DNA of 64,000 nt, from the NCBI RefSeq assembly GCF_000373385.1, contig NZ_KB891331.1:1-64000 (forward strand), written 5' to 3'. Shown piece after piece: positions 36,538-47,090 of the stretch (positions are counted from its first letter, which is position 1; each line of letters opens with the position of its first letter). The notes beneath the pieces are model-generated. The model was given only the letters and a program-made list of their open reading frames with translations. It did no database searches and was not told the origin of the DNA. The stretch comes from Thiobacillus thioparus DSM 505 (lineage in GTDB: Bacteria; Pseudomonadota; Gammaproteobacteria; Burkholderiales; Thiobacillaceae). The translations under genes and the position numbers were made by a program.

Positions 36538-37932
36538 GTGATCCGATTTTTCCGGCACTATGTGCCGCTGAATTTATTGCTGCTGGTCTTGATCGAAACG
36601 CTGATCCTGGGCGGGTCTATCTACGCCGGGGTAAGCGCCCGCTTCCTTGATGGCAGCATGATTCCGCCTGAGCTCGACCCCCTGTTGCCCAAAGCCCTGA
36701 CCTTCGCTGTCGTCATGCTGGGGCTGATGACCGCGAGCGGGCTGTACGATCTCGAATGGCAGGGCGGAGTACGTGCCTTGCTGCAGCGCCTGGGCCTGAG
36801 TTTCGGACTGGGCCTGGTGACCATGAGCCTGCTGTTCTACTTCTTTCCCGCTTTGCTGGTCGGGCGGGGCGCCTTCCTTCTGTCTTTCGGCCTGGCATTA
36901 CTGGGTATTCTGCTCAGCCGCGCCCTGTTCATTCGCTGGGCACGCGTTGGCGCGCTCAAGACCCGCGCCCTGGTGATCGACACCGGCAGCCGCGCCGCCC
37001 ATGTCGAAGCCATGCTGGCCAAGCGTTCCCGCGCCAGCAATGTCCAGGTCATCGGCTATCTGCCGATGGGCGGTAGTCATCATTTCGTCGATCATGCTCG
37101 TATTCTCGACACCCAGGAACCCCTTCCCGAACTGGCGCTTCGCCTGCAAATCAGCGAAATCATCCTCGCTGTACGCGACCGCCGCGGCGGCGGCATGCCG
37201 GTACAGGACCTGCTCAAATGCAAGCTGTACGGCATACGCATCCTTGAACTGTCCAGCTTCTTCGAACGCGAGAACGGCCATCTGCAACTCGACTCGATGA
37301 ATGCCAGCTGGATGATCCTGTCCGAGGGATTTCACCAGGGCATGCTGCGTGATACTGCCAAACGCCTGTTCGACCTGCTGGTGAGCGCCGCCATGCTGGT
37401 CGTCTGCCTGCCGATCATGGCCCTCACCGCCCTGCTCATCAAGCTGGAAAGCCCGGGGCCAGTGCTCTACCGCCAGGAGCGCGTCGGCCAGGGCTGCCGC
37501 AATTTCACCATCCTCAAGTTCCGCAGTATGTGCGTCGATGCCGAGAAAGATGGCAAGCCGCGCTGGGCCGGCCAGAACGACAGCCGCGTGACGCTCACCG
37601 GACGTTTCATCCGCCGCACCCGCATCGACGAACTGCCGCAGATATTCAACGTCTTCTTCGGTGACATGAGCTTCGTCGGCCCGCGCCCCGAGCGCCCCTA
37701 TTTCGTGGCGGACCTGACCCAGAAAATCCCCTATTACGGCGTACGCCACACCGTCAAACCCGGTATCACCGGCTGGGCGCAAGTGCGCTACCCGTACGGC
37801 GCGAGCGACGAAGACGCCATGCACAAGCTGCAATACGATCTCTACTACGTCAAGAACCACAGCCTGTTCCTCGATCTCATGATCCTGTTCCAGACCGCGC
37901 AAGTCGTGTTGTGGGGAAAGGGCGTGCGCTGA
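36538..37932 (+). CDS. epsB: Polyprenyl glycosylphosphotransferase of the PEP-CTERM/EPS type (EpsB-like)
   Basis: A 464-residue membrane enzyme that should start exopolysaccharide repeat units by moving a sugar phosphate to undecaprenyl phosphate. Four N-terminal membrane helices (up to about 130), a CoA-binding-like cytoplasmic domain (IDTGSRAAHVEAML), a fifth helix (about 280) and the C-terminal bacterial sugar transferase domain with KRLFDLLVSAAMLV, YRQERVG, KFRSM, RIDELPQIFNV and GPRPERP. This is the exosortase-system form of the WcaJ/EpsB family. The start is GTG at 36538. It precedes prsK by 22 bases. Confidence 0.9.
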   Translation: MIRFFRHYVPLNLLLLVLIETLILGGSIYAGVSARFLDGSMIPPELDPLLPKALTFAVVMLGLMTASGLYDLEWQGGVRALLQRLGLSFGLGLVTMSLLFYFFPALLVGRGAFLLSFGLALLGILLSRALFIRWARVGALKTRALVIDTGSRAAHVEAMLAKRSRASNVQVIGYLPMGGSHHFVDHARILDTQEPLPELALRLQISEIILAVRDRRGGGMPVQDLLKCKLYGIRILELSSFFERENGHLQLDSMNASWMILSEGFHQGMLRDTAKRLFDLLVSAAMLVVCLPIMALTALLIKLESPGPVLYRQERVGQGCRNFTILKFRSMCVDAEKDGKPRWAGQNDSRVTLTGRFIRRTRIDELPQIFNVFFGDMSFVGPRPERPYFVADLTQKIPYYGVRHTVKPGITGWAQVRYPYGASDEDAMHKLQYDLYYVKNHSLFLDLMILFQTAQVVLWGKGVR

Positions 37933-37954
37933 GCGCACGCGCCCGGAACCGACC

Positions 37955-40039
37955 ATGCCCGACACCCTGCTTCTCCTGGCCGCCGTCGGTTATGGGCTGG
38001 CAGCGCTCGCCTATCTCGGCCTGTCCGGCCTGATCGTCGCCAGCTGGCGCCGCCGCCCGCAAGGCCGCCAACTGGTGCTCGCAACCGGACTGAGTGCCAT
38101 CTGGGGCGCATTCTCGGCACTCACGGCCTTAGGTGCCCTGCCCCCCCAGCTCGGCCTGGCGGCCGAAGTGGCGCGCAACGGCGCATGGCTGGCGCTCCTG
38201 CTGTATATCCTGCAACTGCGTCTGCCCTCCGACGCCGCCCTGCCTGCGCCGATCCGCCTCATCCGCATCTTGAGCGGGACACTCGTCGGGGTTCTGCTTC
38301 TCACCAGCCTCTACCCCTTCATTGCGCCGACCCAGCCGGTGCTGGCGCGCTGGGCGGGCAATCTCGGGCTGGTTCTGCTGACCGTCATGGGCCTGGTGCT
38401 CACCGAACAGGTATACCGCAGCACCCGCCCGGAAGACCGCTGGGCGATCAAGTTCCTCTGCCTGGGGCTGGGCGGGCTATTCGTTTACGATTTCTACCTC
38501 TACGCCAATGCCGCGTTGTTCAATGCCATGGACGCCCAAGTGTGGGCCGCACGAGGCTATGTGGCCGCCCTGGTGACGCCACTGATTGCGGTGTCCGCCG
38601 CCCGCAATCCGGAATGGGCTGCGCCGGTCGGCCTGTCACGCAGCATGGCGTTCCATACCGCCAGCCTGCTGGCCGCAGGCATCTACCTTCTGCTGATGGC
38701 CAGCGCAGGCTATTACCTGCGCCTGTTCGGCGGCGAATGGGGCGACGTGGTGCAAACCGTCTTCATCTTCGCCGCTGCCATGCTGCTGGTGCTGCTGATG
38801 TTTTCCGGCACCCTGCGCGCCCGCTTGCGCGTGTTCCTGTCCAAGCATTTCTTCAGTTACCGCTACGACTACCGCGAAGAGTGGCTCAACTTCACCCGTA
38901 CTCTCACCGAAGGCCGGCCCGGCGAGCAGCTCTGCGAACGTGCGGTCGAGGCACTGGCGGGGCTGCTCGAAAGCCCAGGCGGGGCGCTCTGGATGCGCGA
39001 GGGCGACGCCGGTTATCAACGCGCCAGCCACTGGAACTGGGCCGATCTCCAGGGAACTGAGCCCGCCGATGCGCCGTTCATTCAATGGCTCTCCAGCAAA
39101 CAATGGGTAGTGGATCTGGACGAAATGAAAGTACGCCGCGATCTGTACGGTGACCTGAGTACGCCGGCATGGCTCGAACACGCCGACAACGCCTGGCTGG
39201 TCGTGCCGCTGATGCTGCACGAGGAGCTGCTCGGATTTGTCGTCTTGAAACACTCATTGGGCAATGTCACGTTCAACTGGGAAGTCAGCGACCTGCTGAA
39301 GGTGGCGGCCCGTCAGGCGGCAGCGCATCTGGCCCAGATGCGGGCATCTAATCAGTTGATCGTGGCACGCCAGTTCGAATCGTTCAATCGCACCACGACT
39401 TTCGTCATCCACGACCTGAAGAATCTGATCGCCCAACTGTCCCTTCTGCTGGCCAATGCCGAGAAACACAAACACAAGCCTGAGTTCCAGGCCGACATGC
39501 TGGATACGGTGGCGAATGCGGTCACCCGCATGAACAAGGTGCTGGCGCAACTGCGCCGGAGCAGCGATGCGACCCAGGCGCAGTCAGTGGCGTTGTCCGA
39601 CATCCTCAATGAAGCTGTTGCCAGCAAACAGGCATTCAAGCTGCGCCCCATCCTGGAATTACCGCCCGCGTCGTTGCGCGTGCGCGCCGAGCGCGACCGA
39701 CTCACCCGCGCGATCGGCCACTTGTTGCAAAATGCACTTGAGGCCACGCCGCCGACCGGCCAGGTCACGCTGCGCGGTTTCGAGGAAGCCGGACGGGCAA
39801 TCATTGAAATCGTCGACACAGGGTGCGGCATGGACGACGAATTCGTCCGCACCCGGCTGTTTCAGCCGTTCGACTCGACCAAGGGAGCCGGCATGGGTAT
39901 CGGTGCCTACGAATGTCGTGAAACCTTGCGTGCCCTGGGCGGGAACATCGAGGTGGACAGCACGCCTGGCCTCGGCACCCATTTCCGTCTCAGCCTGCCG
40001 CTGGACAATCATTCACCTGCTGGAGGAGACGCCGCATGA
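37955..40039 (+). CDS. prsK: PrsK, PEP-CTERM system histidine kinase
   Basis: A 694-residue sensor kinase. About eight hydrophobic helices (1-275), a GAF-like domain (about 310-460), then a kinase core with phospho-acceptor His near 485 in FVIHDLKNLIAQL (not the usual HELRTPL form; typical of this family) and a HATPase domain with LLQNALEATPPTG, DTGCGMD and GIGAYECRETLRALGG. PrsK is the partner of PrsR in exosortase/PEP-CTERM genomes; the signal is unknown. Four-base overlap with prsR. Confidence 0.95.
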   Translation: MPDTLLLLAAVGYGLAALAYLGLSGLIVASWRRRPQGRQLVLATGLSAIWGAFSALTALGALPPQLGLAAEVARNGAWLALLLYILQLRLPSDAALPAPIRLIRILSGTLVGVLLLTSLYPFIAPTQPVLARWAGNLGLVLLTVMGLVLTEQVYRSTRPEDRWAIKFLCLGLGGLFVYDFYLYANAALFNAMDAQVWAARGYVAALVTPLIAVSAARNPEWAAPVGLSRSMAFHTASLLAAGIYLLLMASAGYYLRLFGGEWGDVVQTVFIFAAAMLLVLLMFSGTLRARLRVFLSKHFFSYRYDYREEWLNFTRTLTEGRPGEQLCERAVEALAGLLESPGGALWMREGDAGYQRASHWNWADLQGTEPADAPFIQWLSSKQWVVDLDEMKVRRDLYGDLSTPAWLEHADNAWLVVPLMLHEELLGFVVLKHSLGNVTFNWEVSDLLKVAARQAAAHLAQMRASNQLIVARQFESFNRTTTFVIHDLKNLIAQLSLLLANAEKHKHKPEFQADMLDTVANAVTRMNKVLAQLRRSSDATQAQSVALSDILNEAVASKQAFKLRPILELPPASLRVRAERDRLTRAIGHLLQNALEATPPTGQVTLRGFEEAGRAIIEIVDTGCGMDDEFVRTRLFQPFDSTKGAGMGIGAYECRETLRALGGNIEVDSTPGLGTHFRLSLPLDNHSPAGGDAA

Positions 40040-41388
40040 GCGACGCCAAACAAAAGATACTGCTGGTCGAAGACGATCCCGGACTGCAAAAGCAGCTGAA
40101 GTGGAGCCTCGCCGATTACGAACTGGTCATGGCCGCCGACCGCGACGGCGCCATCGCCCAGTTGCGTCGCCACGAGCCCCCGGTCGTGCTGCTCGACCTC
40201 GGCCTGCCACCCGACGTCGACGGCGCCACCGAAGGCCTGGCGGCACTGCAGCAGATCCTCTCGCTCGCGCCGTCTACCAAGATCATCGTCGTCACCGGCA
40301 ACCTCGATCGCAGCAATGCAGTGAAAGCAATCCATCTCGGTGCCTACGACTTTTTCCAGAAACCCTTCGACCCTGACGTGCTGGCCCTGATGATCGCCCG
40401 TGCCCTGCATGTCCATACACTGGAAATCGAGAACCGGATGCTCGCCGCCAAACAGCGCGGCTCTGCTCTGCAAGGGCTGATCACCAGCAGCGAGCCCATG
40501 CTGAAGATCTGCCGTACCGTGGAAAAAGTCGCGCCCGCCAACGCCACCGTATTGCTGCTGGGTGAATCCGGCACCGGCAAGGAGGTGCTGGCACGTGGCG
40601 TCCACGAACTGTCGCCTCGTGCGGGCAAGCGTTTCGTCGCCATCAACTGCGCGGCGATTCCAGACACCCTGCTGGAATCCGAATTATTCGGCTACGAGAA
40701 AGGCGCCTTCACCGGCGCGGCCAAGCAGACAATCGGCCGTATCGAATATGCCAACGAAGGCACGCTCTTCCTCGACGAAATCGGCGATCTACCGATGCCC
40801 CTGCAGGCCAAGCTGCTGCGCTTCCTGCAGGAACGCGTGATCGAACGCCTGGGTGGCCGCGGCGAAATCCCGGTCGACGTGCGCGTCGTCTGCGCCACTC
40901 ACCGCGACCTCGCCGGGATGATTCGCGAAGGCAGTTTCCGCGAGGATCTGTACTACCGCCTGTCTGAAATCTCGGTGAAAATCCCGCCCTTGCGCGAGCG
41001 TCCCGGCGACGCCGTATTGCTGGCGCAAGCCTTCCTCGAACGCTATGCGCGCGAACAGGGTCGCAACATCCGCGGCTTCACGGCCGACGCGTTGGGAGCA
41101 CTGGAAGCCCATGCCTGGCCCGGCAATGTGCGCGAGATGGAAAACCTGATCAAACGCGCCACCATCATGGCGGAAGGCAACCAGATCACCGCTGCCGACC
41201 TTGGGCTCGACACCGGCCACACCGAGCCTCCTCCTTTCAATCTGCGCCAGGCGCGCGAGAACGCGGAACGTCTCGCCGTCAGCCGCGCCTTGGCGCACAG
41301 CGACGGCAGCATCGCCCAGGCTGCCGAACTGCTCGGCATCACCCGTCCCACTCTGTATGACCTCATGGCAAAAATCGGCATGAAATAG
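40036..41388 (+). CDS. prsR: PrsR, sigma-54-dependent PEP-CTERM response regulator
   Basis: A 450-residue NtrC-class activator. Receiver domain with Asp54 (VVLLDLGLPPD); AAA+ domain with Walker A GESGTGKE, the sigma-54 contact loop GAFTGA (about 223) and Walker B LFLDEIGD; C-terminal Fis-type helix-turn-helix (GSIAQAAELLGITRPTLYDLM). It should open promoters for RpoN polymerase at PEP-CTERM and EPS genes. Sigma-54-type cores occur in front of its own operon and two PEP-CTERM genes in this window. Confidence 0.96.
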   Translation: MSDAKQKILLVEDDPGLQKQLKWSLADYELVMAADRDGAIAQLRRHEPPVVLLDLGLPPDVDGATEGLAALQQILSLAPSTKIIVVTGNLDRSNAVKAIHLGAYDFFQKPFDPDVLALMIARALHVHTLEIENRMLAAKQRGSALQGLITSSEPMLKICRTVEKVAPANATVLLLGESGTGKEVLARGVHELSPRAGKRFVAINCAAIPDTLLESELFGYEKGAFTGAAKQTIGRIEYANEGTLFLDEIGDLPMPLQAKLLRFLQERVIERLGGRGEIPVDVRVVCATHRDLAGMIREGSFREDLYYRLSEISVKIPPLRERPGDAVLLAQAFLERYAREQGRNIRGFTADALGALEAHAWPGNVREMENLIKRATIMAEGNQITAADLGLDTGHTEPPPFNLRQARENAERLAVSRALAHSDGSIAQAAELLGITRPTLYDLMAKIGMK

Positions 41389-41434
41389 CCTTCGCGTACC
41401 ACGCCGCCTACCCGCACGAATACTGGAGATCTTC

Positions 41435-44215
41435 ATGCCATCCCCCCTTCCCGCTCCCCGGCTACTGCCGGCCCTGTTGCTCGGCGCATGTCTGTTGACA
41501 GCCTGCGGCGGGGAAGACAGCGCCACCCTGGTTACCGAAGCCCGGACAAAACTCGCGACCGGCGATTACAAGGCTGCCATGATCCAGCTGAAGAATGCCG
41601 TGGTGAAAGACGAGAAAAACGCCGAGGCCCGCTTCGAACTGGGCAAGCTGTATTTCGCCCAACTCGACCTGGCCAGTGCGGAAAAGGAATTCCGTCGCGC
41701 ACGCGAGGCCGGCTTCCCCGCCGACAAGGTCAATCCCATGATCGCCCGTAGCTTGCTGGGGCAACGCGAATTCCAGCGCGTGTTGGACGAATTGCCGGCT
41801 CCAACCGGCGGCGGGTCAGAAACCGCCACACTGCAAGCGCTGCGCGCCACTGCCGAACTCGGACTGGAACATCGGGAGGATGCGCGCAAAACCCTGCAAC
41901 ACGCACAGCAGATCGCACCCGCCAATGCCGAAGTGCAGCTGGCGTTGGCAAAGCTGGCCCTGACGGACGGCGATTCCACCAAGGCCATGCAAAACCTTGA
42001 CCTCGCACTGCGCATCGATCCCAAACACCTGGACAGTCTGTTGCTGAAAGGCGATCTGCTGCGTGCCACGGGAAAGTCGGCTGAAGCCACAGCGATTTAT
42101 CAGGAAACGCTGCAGGTCGACCCACGCGACACGAATGCCCGTCTGGCCCTGGCAGGTCTCGCCATCACCGAAAACAGGCTGGACGACGCACGCAAGGAAG
42201 TCGACGCGGCCCTTAAAGTGATGCCCAACAGCCTGCTGGCGCGTTATACCCAGGCACTGATCGACTTTCGCGAGAAAAAAACCGAGCGCGCGCGCGACCA
42301 CCTGGCCGATGTGCTGAAGAGCGCACCGGAATTCGTGCCCGCGCTATTGCTGGGTGGCTCGATCGAATATACGCTCGGCAATCTGCAAACTGCCGAAACG
42401 TATCTCAACAAGGTCGTCAAGGCCGCGCCCGGCAACTTGTATGCGCTACGCTTGCTGGCCGCCTCGCAATTGCGTCTGGGACGCCCCAACGACGCAGCGA
42501 ATACGCTGGCTCCGGCTCTCAGAGCGGCCAACCATGACGCCGGCGTCCTGATCGTCGCCGGTGAAGTCGCTCTGGCAAGAAAAGACTTTGCCCAAGCCTC
42601 GGCTTTTTTCGAGCAGGCCGCGCAGCGCAACCCAGACAGTGCCGCCATCCGGACCGAACTCGGCATCTCCCGATTGGCCCAGGGCGACAACCGCGCCATG
42701 GCCGACCTGCAAACTGCTTCCAATATGGAAGGCGCCAGCAGCAGGGCCGACACCTTCATCATTCTCAACCAGCTGGAACACAAGCAGTTCGACGCAGCGT
42801 TGACCAGCATTGCCGCGCTGGAAAAGAAACAGGGTGCGAACCCCCTGGTCTGGAATTACCGGGGTGCCGCCTATCTCGGCAAGCAGGATACAGTCCACGC
42901 ACGCGACAGCTTCGAACACGCCCTCAAGCTCGACTCCAAATTCTTCCCCGCTGCGGCCAACCTGGCGCAGCTCGACCTGAAGGACAAGAAACCTGACGCT
43001 GCGCGCCAACGTTTCGAAGGCATACTCAAGGCCGATCCTCAACACCTCAATGCCATGCTCGCATTGGCGGATCTGGCCCTGCGTAACCAGGATGAAAAGA
43101 CTTACATAAACTGGCTGGAGAAAGCCGCCGCAGCGCATCCGCAAGCATTGCAGCCACGCGTGACGCTGGCGAGGTACCTGCTCGCCAAAGGAAACAAGAA
43201 CAAGGCGCTCGCCGTGGCCCGCGAAGCCGTCAATGCCCAACCCGACAATCCAGCGGCCCTCGATCTTCTCGGCACCACGCAACTCGCGCTTGGGGATACG
43301 ACCAACGCACTGGGCAGTTTTCGCAAGCTCGCCGAGCGCTTGCCCAGACAGGCAGCTCCATTGATCAAGCTCGCCACCGCCCAGATCGTTGCAAAAGACC
43401 TCCCGGGTGCACGCAACACGTTGCTGGATGCATTACGCATCCAGCCCGACTTTCTCGATGCGCAGTTGATGCTGGGCGGCGTCGAAATTCAGAGCGCACG
43501 GTTTGATGATGCACTCAAACTCGCCAAGCAGGTGCAACAGCAAAAACCCGCTTCCCCCGCCGGCTTCACGCTCGAGGGCGACACCGCGTTTGCACGCAAG
43601 GACTACGCTGCCGCACTTGCCGCGTTCGAGCGTGCGCAAAAACTGGCGCCCTCCGGCGCGTTGTTGATACGTCAACTCCAGGTTTTCAATATCACCCAAC
43701 GCGCCGAAGCCGGCGAGAAGCGTCTCGCCGACTGGCTGGCCGCCCACCCCCAGGATGCCAGCACGCGTGCCGCCCTGGCAGAAAACCTGCTCAAGCGAAA
43801 ACAGTATGCAGCCGCAGTCGAGCAATATCTGATGCTGGACAAGAGCAACCCCGGCAACCTGCTCGTGCTGAACAATCTGGCCTGGGCGCTGTCGGAGCTG
43901 AACGACAAACGGGCTATGCTCTTTGCCGAACAGGCATTGAAGCTGAAACCCGACAATCCGGATGTGCTCGATACTTATGGATGGCTACAGGTTCGCATGG
44001 GCAATGCCGCCAAGGGCCTGGATACATTGAAGAACGCGCAATCCAAGGCGCCCGACGATGCGGATATCCAATGGCATCTGACCTATGCGCTCAACGCAAA
44101 CGGAGACAAGGCCCGCGCCCGGCAGGAACTCAAGTCACTGCTCGATCGCCGTGTCGGCTTCCAGGGCGATACCGAGGCCCGTGCGCTCTACCAACAACTG
44201 ACCGTCACCCCCTGA
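41435..44215 (+). CDS. prsT: PrsT, PEP-CTERM system TPR lipoprotein (first copy)
   Basis: A 926-residue lipoprotein (lipobox LTAC after LLLGACL) made almost wholly of tetratricopeptide repeats, e.g. AEARFELGKLYFAQLDLASAEKEFR. PrsT accompanies PrsK/PrsR in exosortase genomes and is thought to be a periplasmic scaffold for export of exopolysaccharide or PEP-CTERM proteins. Ribosome site GGAGAT eight bases before the ATG. Only 46 bases separate it from prsR, so it is likely in the same operon. Confidence 0.92.
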   Translation: MPSPLPAPRLLPALLLGACLLTACGGEDSATLVTEARTKLATGDYKAAMIQLKNAVVKDEKNAEARFELGKLYFAQLDLASAEKEFRRAREAGFPADKVNPMIARSLLGQREFQRVLDELPAPTGGGSETATLQALRATAELGLEHREDARKTLQHAQQIAPANAEVQLALAKLALTDGDSTKAMQNLDLALRIDPKHLDSLLLKGDLLRATGKSAEATAIYQETLQVDPRDTNARLALAGLAITENRLDDARKEVDAALKVMPNSLLARYTQALIDFREKKTERARDHLADVLKSAPEFVPALLLGGSIEYTLGNLQTAETYLNKVVKAAPGNLYALRLLAASQLRLGRPNDAANTLAPALRAANHDAGVLIVAGEVALARKDFAQASAFFEQAAQRNPDSAAIRTELGISRLAQGDNRAMADLQTASNMEGASSRADTFIILNQLEHKQFDAALTSIAALEKKQGANPLVWNYRGAAYLGKQDTVHARDSFEHALKLDSKFFPAAANLAQLDLKDKKPDAARQRFEGILKADPQHLNAMLALADLALRNQDEKTYINWLEKAAAAHPQALQPRVTLARYLLAKGNKNKALAVAREAVNAQPDNPAALDLLGTTQLALGDTTNALGSFRKLAERLPRQAAPLIKLATAQIVAKDLPGARNTLLDALRIQPDFLDAQLMLGGVEIQSARFDDALKLAKQVQQQKPASPAGFTLEGDTAFARKDYAAALAAFERAQKLAPSGALLIRQLQVFNITQRAEAGEKRLADWLAAHPQDASTRAALAENLLKRKQYAAAVEQYLMLDKSNPGNLLVLNNLAWALSELNDKRAMLFAEQALKLKPDNPDVLDTYGWLQVRMGNAAKGLDTLKNAQSKAPDDADIQWHLTYALNANGDKARARQELKSLLDRRVGFQGDTEARALYQQLTVTP

Positions 44216-44222
44216 GGTTCTC

Positions 44223-47030
44223 ATGCGCCCCCACTTCCCACGTATCGCCCCGCTCGTCCTTTCGCTCGCGCTGGTATTTTCCTCGGCGGCCTCACTGTCA
44301 GGCTGCGACCGCAGTGCCCATCTAAGCGTCGAGGAACACATCGAGCGTGCCAAGGATTTCCAAAGCAAAGGTGATACGCGGGCCAGCATCCTCGAACTGA
44401 AAAATGCGGTGCAGAAGGATCCCAACAACGCGCAGGCACGCTGGCTGCTGGGTAACGCCTACCTCGACCTGCGGCTGGGCGGCGAGGCGGAAACCCAGCT
44501 CGACAAGGCGGTAAAGCTCGGCATCAACCCGAAAAGCGCACGCATCCCGATCGCCAGGGCGCAGCTTTATCAGGGCAATTTCCAGCAGATCCTCGACACG
44601 CTGCCCGCGGTCGATACGGAGGAACCCGGCATCCTGGTTCAGATCCTGGATCTGCGCGGCAATGCCCTCCTGGGTCTCGGCAAGTATCCCGAAGGTTGCC
44701 AATTGTTCGACCGCGCGATCCAGTCGGACAAGTCCTTCGCACCCAGCTATCTAGGGCGTGCGCGCTGCGAATACAGTGCGGGCCGCACCGACGCAGCCGT
44801 AGCCAGCGCCAAGCAGGCCACCACCCTCGATCCAAGCCGCCTGGAATCCTGGTATCTGCTGGGCGATCTCTATCGCGCCATCAAACAGCCCGACGACGCG
44901 CTTGCCGCCTATGACCACGCGCTCACGATAAAGGCCCAGGATTTCGATGCCATTGCTTATAAAGCGATGACCTTGCTGTCCGTCAACCGGGTGAAGGAAG
45001 CCGAGGCCGAGATCAAGCGGCTCAGCAGTCTGCGCCCGCAGGCTGTACTGGCCAAATACCTGAAGGCCTATCTGTATTACCAGGAAAAGAAGAACAACGA
45101 AGCCATCAATCTGCTACAGGAAGTCCTCAAGGACAACCCTGACAACCCGCAGGCGAACCTGCTCTACGGCACGATCAACTACGCCCTCAAGAACGACGAG
45201 ATCGCCCTTTCCAGCTTCAACAAGGTGCTCAGTACGACCGAGCTTCCCGAGGCGCGCCTGCTCTTGGCCGCCACCCAGTTGCGCATGGGCGCCAATGCCG
45301 ATGTGATCAAGACCCTGGAACCGCTGCTCGCGCAGCGAAACAACGCCAAGGCTTACCTCCTTGCCGGCCAGGCGACACTCAATCTAGGGCAAACCGAGCG
45401 CGGTATGGCCTATCTGAGCCAGGCAAGCACCATAGACCCGAAAGATACGGTTATCCGCGGAACTCTGGCGCAAAACCAGTTGTTTACTGGCGATCAACAG
45501 GGCATTCAGGGACTTGAGTCCGTCATCACAGCCAACCCGGAAGATCCTCAGGCCTACCTACTGCTCGCAACCTCGGAAGTCGGCAAGGCCGACCTCAAGG
45601 GTGCACTCGACACCTTGCAGAAAATGGCTGCCGCCCAACCCACCAATCCGCTCCCTGATGTACTGGTGGGCCGTATTCACCTCATGCAGCGCAATCCGGC
45701 GGCCGCGCGCCAGGCTTTTGAACATAGCCTGACCCTGGACGCCGGCTTCTTGCCTGCGGCCAGCGCCTTGGCCAATCTGGATATCGAGGAAAAGAAACCC
45801 GCCCAGGCAAGCGAACGCTTCAAACGCATCCTGGCGAAATCGCCTGATAACCTTGGCGCACTCATGGGGCAGGCGCGTATTGCCTTGGCCTTGGGAAATC
45901 AGGCTGAATTCGTGACGTATCTCAAGAAAGCCATCCAGTCGCATCCGGATGCACTTGAACCCGTGAGCCAGCTGACCCTGCATTACCTGAACCAAACGCG
46001 CCAGCCCGAACTGGCCCTTGAGGTGGCGAAGAAAGCCGCCCAGGCCAACAACGGCAACCCGACGTTCCTCGACAACCTGGGTCAGGCTCAACTCGGCGCC
46101 GGACACAAGAAGGATGCAATCGACACCTATACCAATGTCACCAATCGGTCGCCCAATTCAGCCGTTGCCTGGTATCGCCTGGCTTGGGCGCAACGGGTTG
46201 CCGGCGACATGAATGCCGCCCTGAAATCGCTGCAGAAATCAATTCGTCTTGCGCCCAACTATCTTGATGCGCATATTGCGCTGGCCGGCCTGTATGCCGC
46301 ACAGGGCCAGCAGGAGAACGCCCTCCAGGAAGCGCGCGCGATCCAGACGCTGAATCCTCAGGCTGCGACCGGATACAATCTGGAGGCCGAGCTTGCCGCA
46401 CGTTTCAAGAAACCGGATGCGTCCTTGCAAGCCCTGGCACGCGCCTATCAAATCGCACCGTCTTCGGATACTGCGGCCACCTATCATCTGGCCTTGCTAC
46501 GGGCAGGCAAGTCCAGCCAAGCCGAACAAGTTGCTCAGCAATGGCTCAAGCAACATACCAATGACAATGTTTTCCGCATGTATCTGGCGGGACTCTATCT
46601 ACAAAAGCAACAAACCAGCCAAGCCATTGCCGAGTACCAGCAAATTGTTAAAGCCACGCCCAATCATGTGATGGCACTCAATAACCTGGCCGCCCTGCTC
46701 GAGGAACAGAACAATCCTGCAGCTTTCGGTTACGCGCAGCGCGCTTACGGTCTGCAGCCCGCCAATCCCATCGTGATGGACACATATGGCTGGAGCCTTT
46801 TGCAGCAAGGCAAAACCCAGGAGGCAACCCCCTTGTTGAAACAGGCTGCCCAAGCCATGCCGAAAACGCCATCTGTGCAATATCACTGGGCCGCAGCACT
46901 GGTCAAATCTGGACAGATCAGCGAAGCTCGAGCTCTGCTGCAGAAGCTTCTGACGTCATCCCAACGCTTTGACGAACGCGATAAGGCAAGCGCCCTCCTC
47001 AAAACCATTGAGGTTTCTGGCAACCGCTAA
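44223..47030 (+). CDS. prsT: PrsT, PEP-CTERM system TPR lipoprotein (second copy)
   Basis: A 935-residue lipoprotein (lipobox LSGC in SLSGCDRS) with TPR units along its length, starting seven bases after the first prsT. Both open with the same plan (a C-terminal lipobox, then a repeat containing ILELKNAVQKD here and MIQLKNAVVKD in the first copy), so they arose by tandem duplication, but they have diverged over most of the length. Two adjacent full-length copies suggest division of labour or partner-specific scaffolds. A terminator follows at 47061. Confidence 0.9.
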   Translation: MRPHFPRIAPLVLSLALVFSSAASLSGCDRSAHLSVEEHIERAKDFQSKGDTRASILELKNAVQKDPNNAQARWLLGNAYLDLRLGGEAETQLDKAVKLGINPKSARIPIARAQLYQGNFQQILDTLPAVDTEEPGILVQILDLRGNALLGLGKYPEGCQLFDRAIQSDKSFAPSYLGRARCEYSAGRTDAAVASAKQATTLDPSRLESWYLLGDLYRAIKQPDDALAAYDHALTIKAQDFDAIAYKAMTLLSVNRVKEAEAEIKRLSSLRPQAVLAKYLKAYLYYQEKKNNEAINLLQEVLKDNPDNPQANLLYGTINYALKNDEIALSSFNKVLSTTELPEARLLLAATQLRMGANADVIKTLEPLLAQRNNAKAYLLAGQATLNLGQTERGMAYLSQASTIDPKDTVIRGTLAQNQLFTGDQQGIQGLESVITANPEDPQAYLLLATSEVGKADLKGALDTLQKMAAAQPTNPLPDVLVGRIHLMQRNPAAARQAFEHSLTLDAGFLPAASALANLDIEEKKPAQASERFKRILAKSPDNLGALMGQARIALALGNQAEFVTYLKKAIQSHPDALEPVSQLTLHYLNQTRQPELALEVAKKAAQANNGNPTFLDNLGQAQLGAGHKKDAIDTYTNVTNRSPNSAVAWYRLAWAQRVAGDMNAALKSLQKSIRLAPNYLDAHIALAGLYAAQGQQENALQEARAIQTLNPQAATGYNLEAELAARFKKPDASLQALARAYQIAPSSDTAATYHLALLRAGKSSQAEQVAQQWLKQHTNDNVFRMYLAGLYLQKQQTSQAIAEYQQIVKATPNHVMALNNLAALLEEQNNPAAFGYAQRAYGLQPANPIVMDTYGWSLLQQGKTQEATPLLKQAAQAMPKTPSVQYHWAAALVKSGQISEARALLQKLLTSSQRFDERDKASALLKTIEVSGNR

Positions 47031-47060
47031 AGGTATCCATCCGCCAAGCAAACGCGATAT

Positions 47061-47090
47061 AAGGGGCCGTCGTCTAGGCCCCTTTCTGAT
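47061..47090 (+). terminator. Rho-independent terminator after prsT
   Basis: AAGGGGCC (47061-47068) pairs with GGCCCCTT (47077-47084) around an eight-base loop and is followed by TCT. It ends the EPS regulatory operon. Confidence 0.75.
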
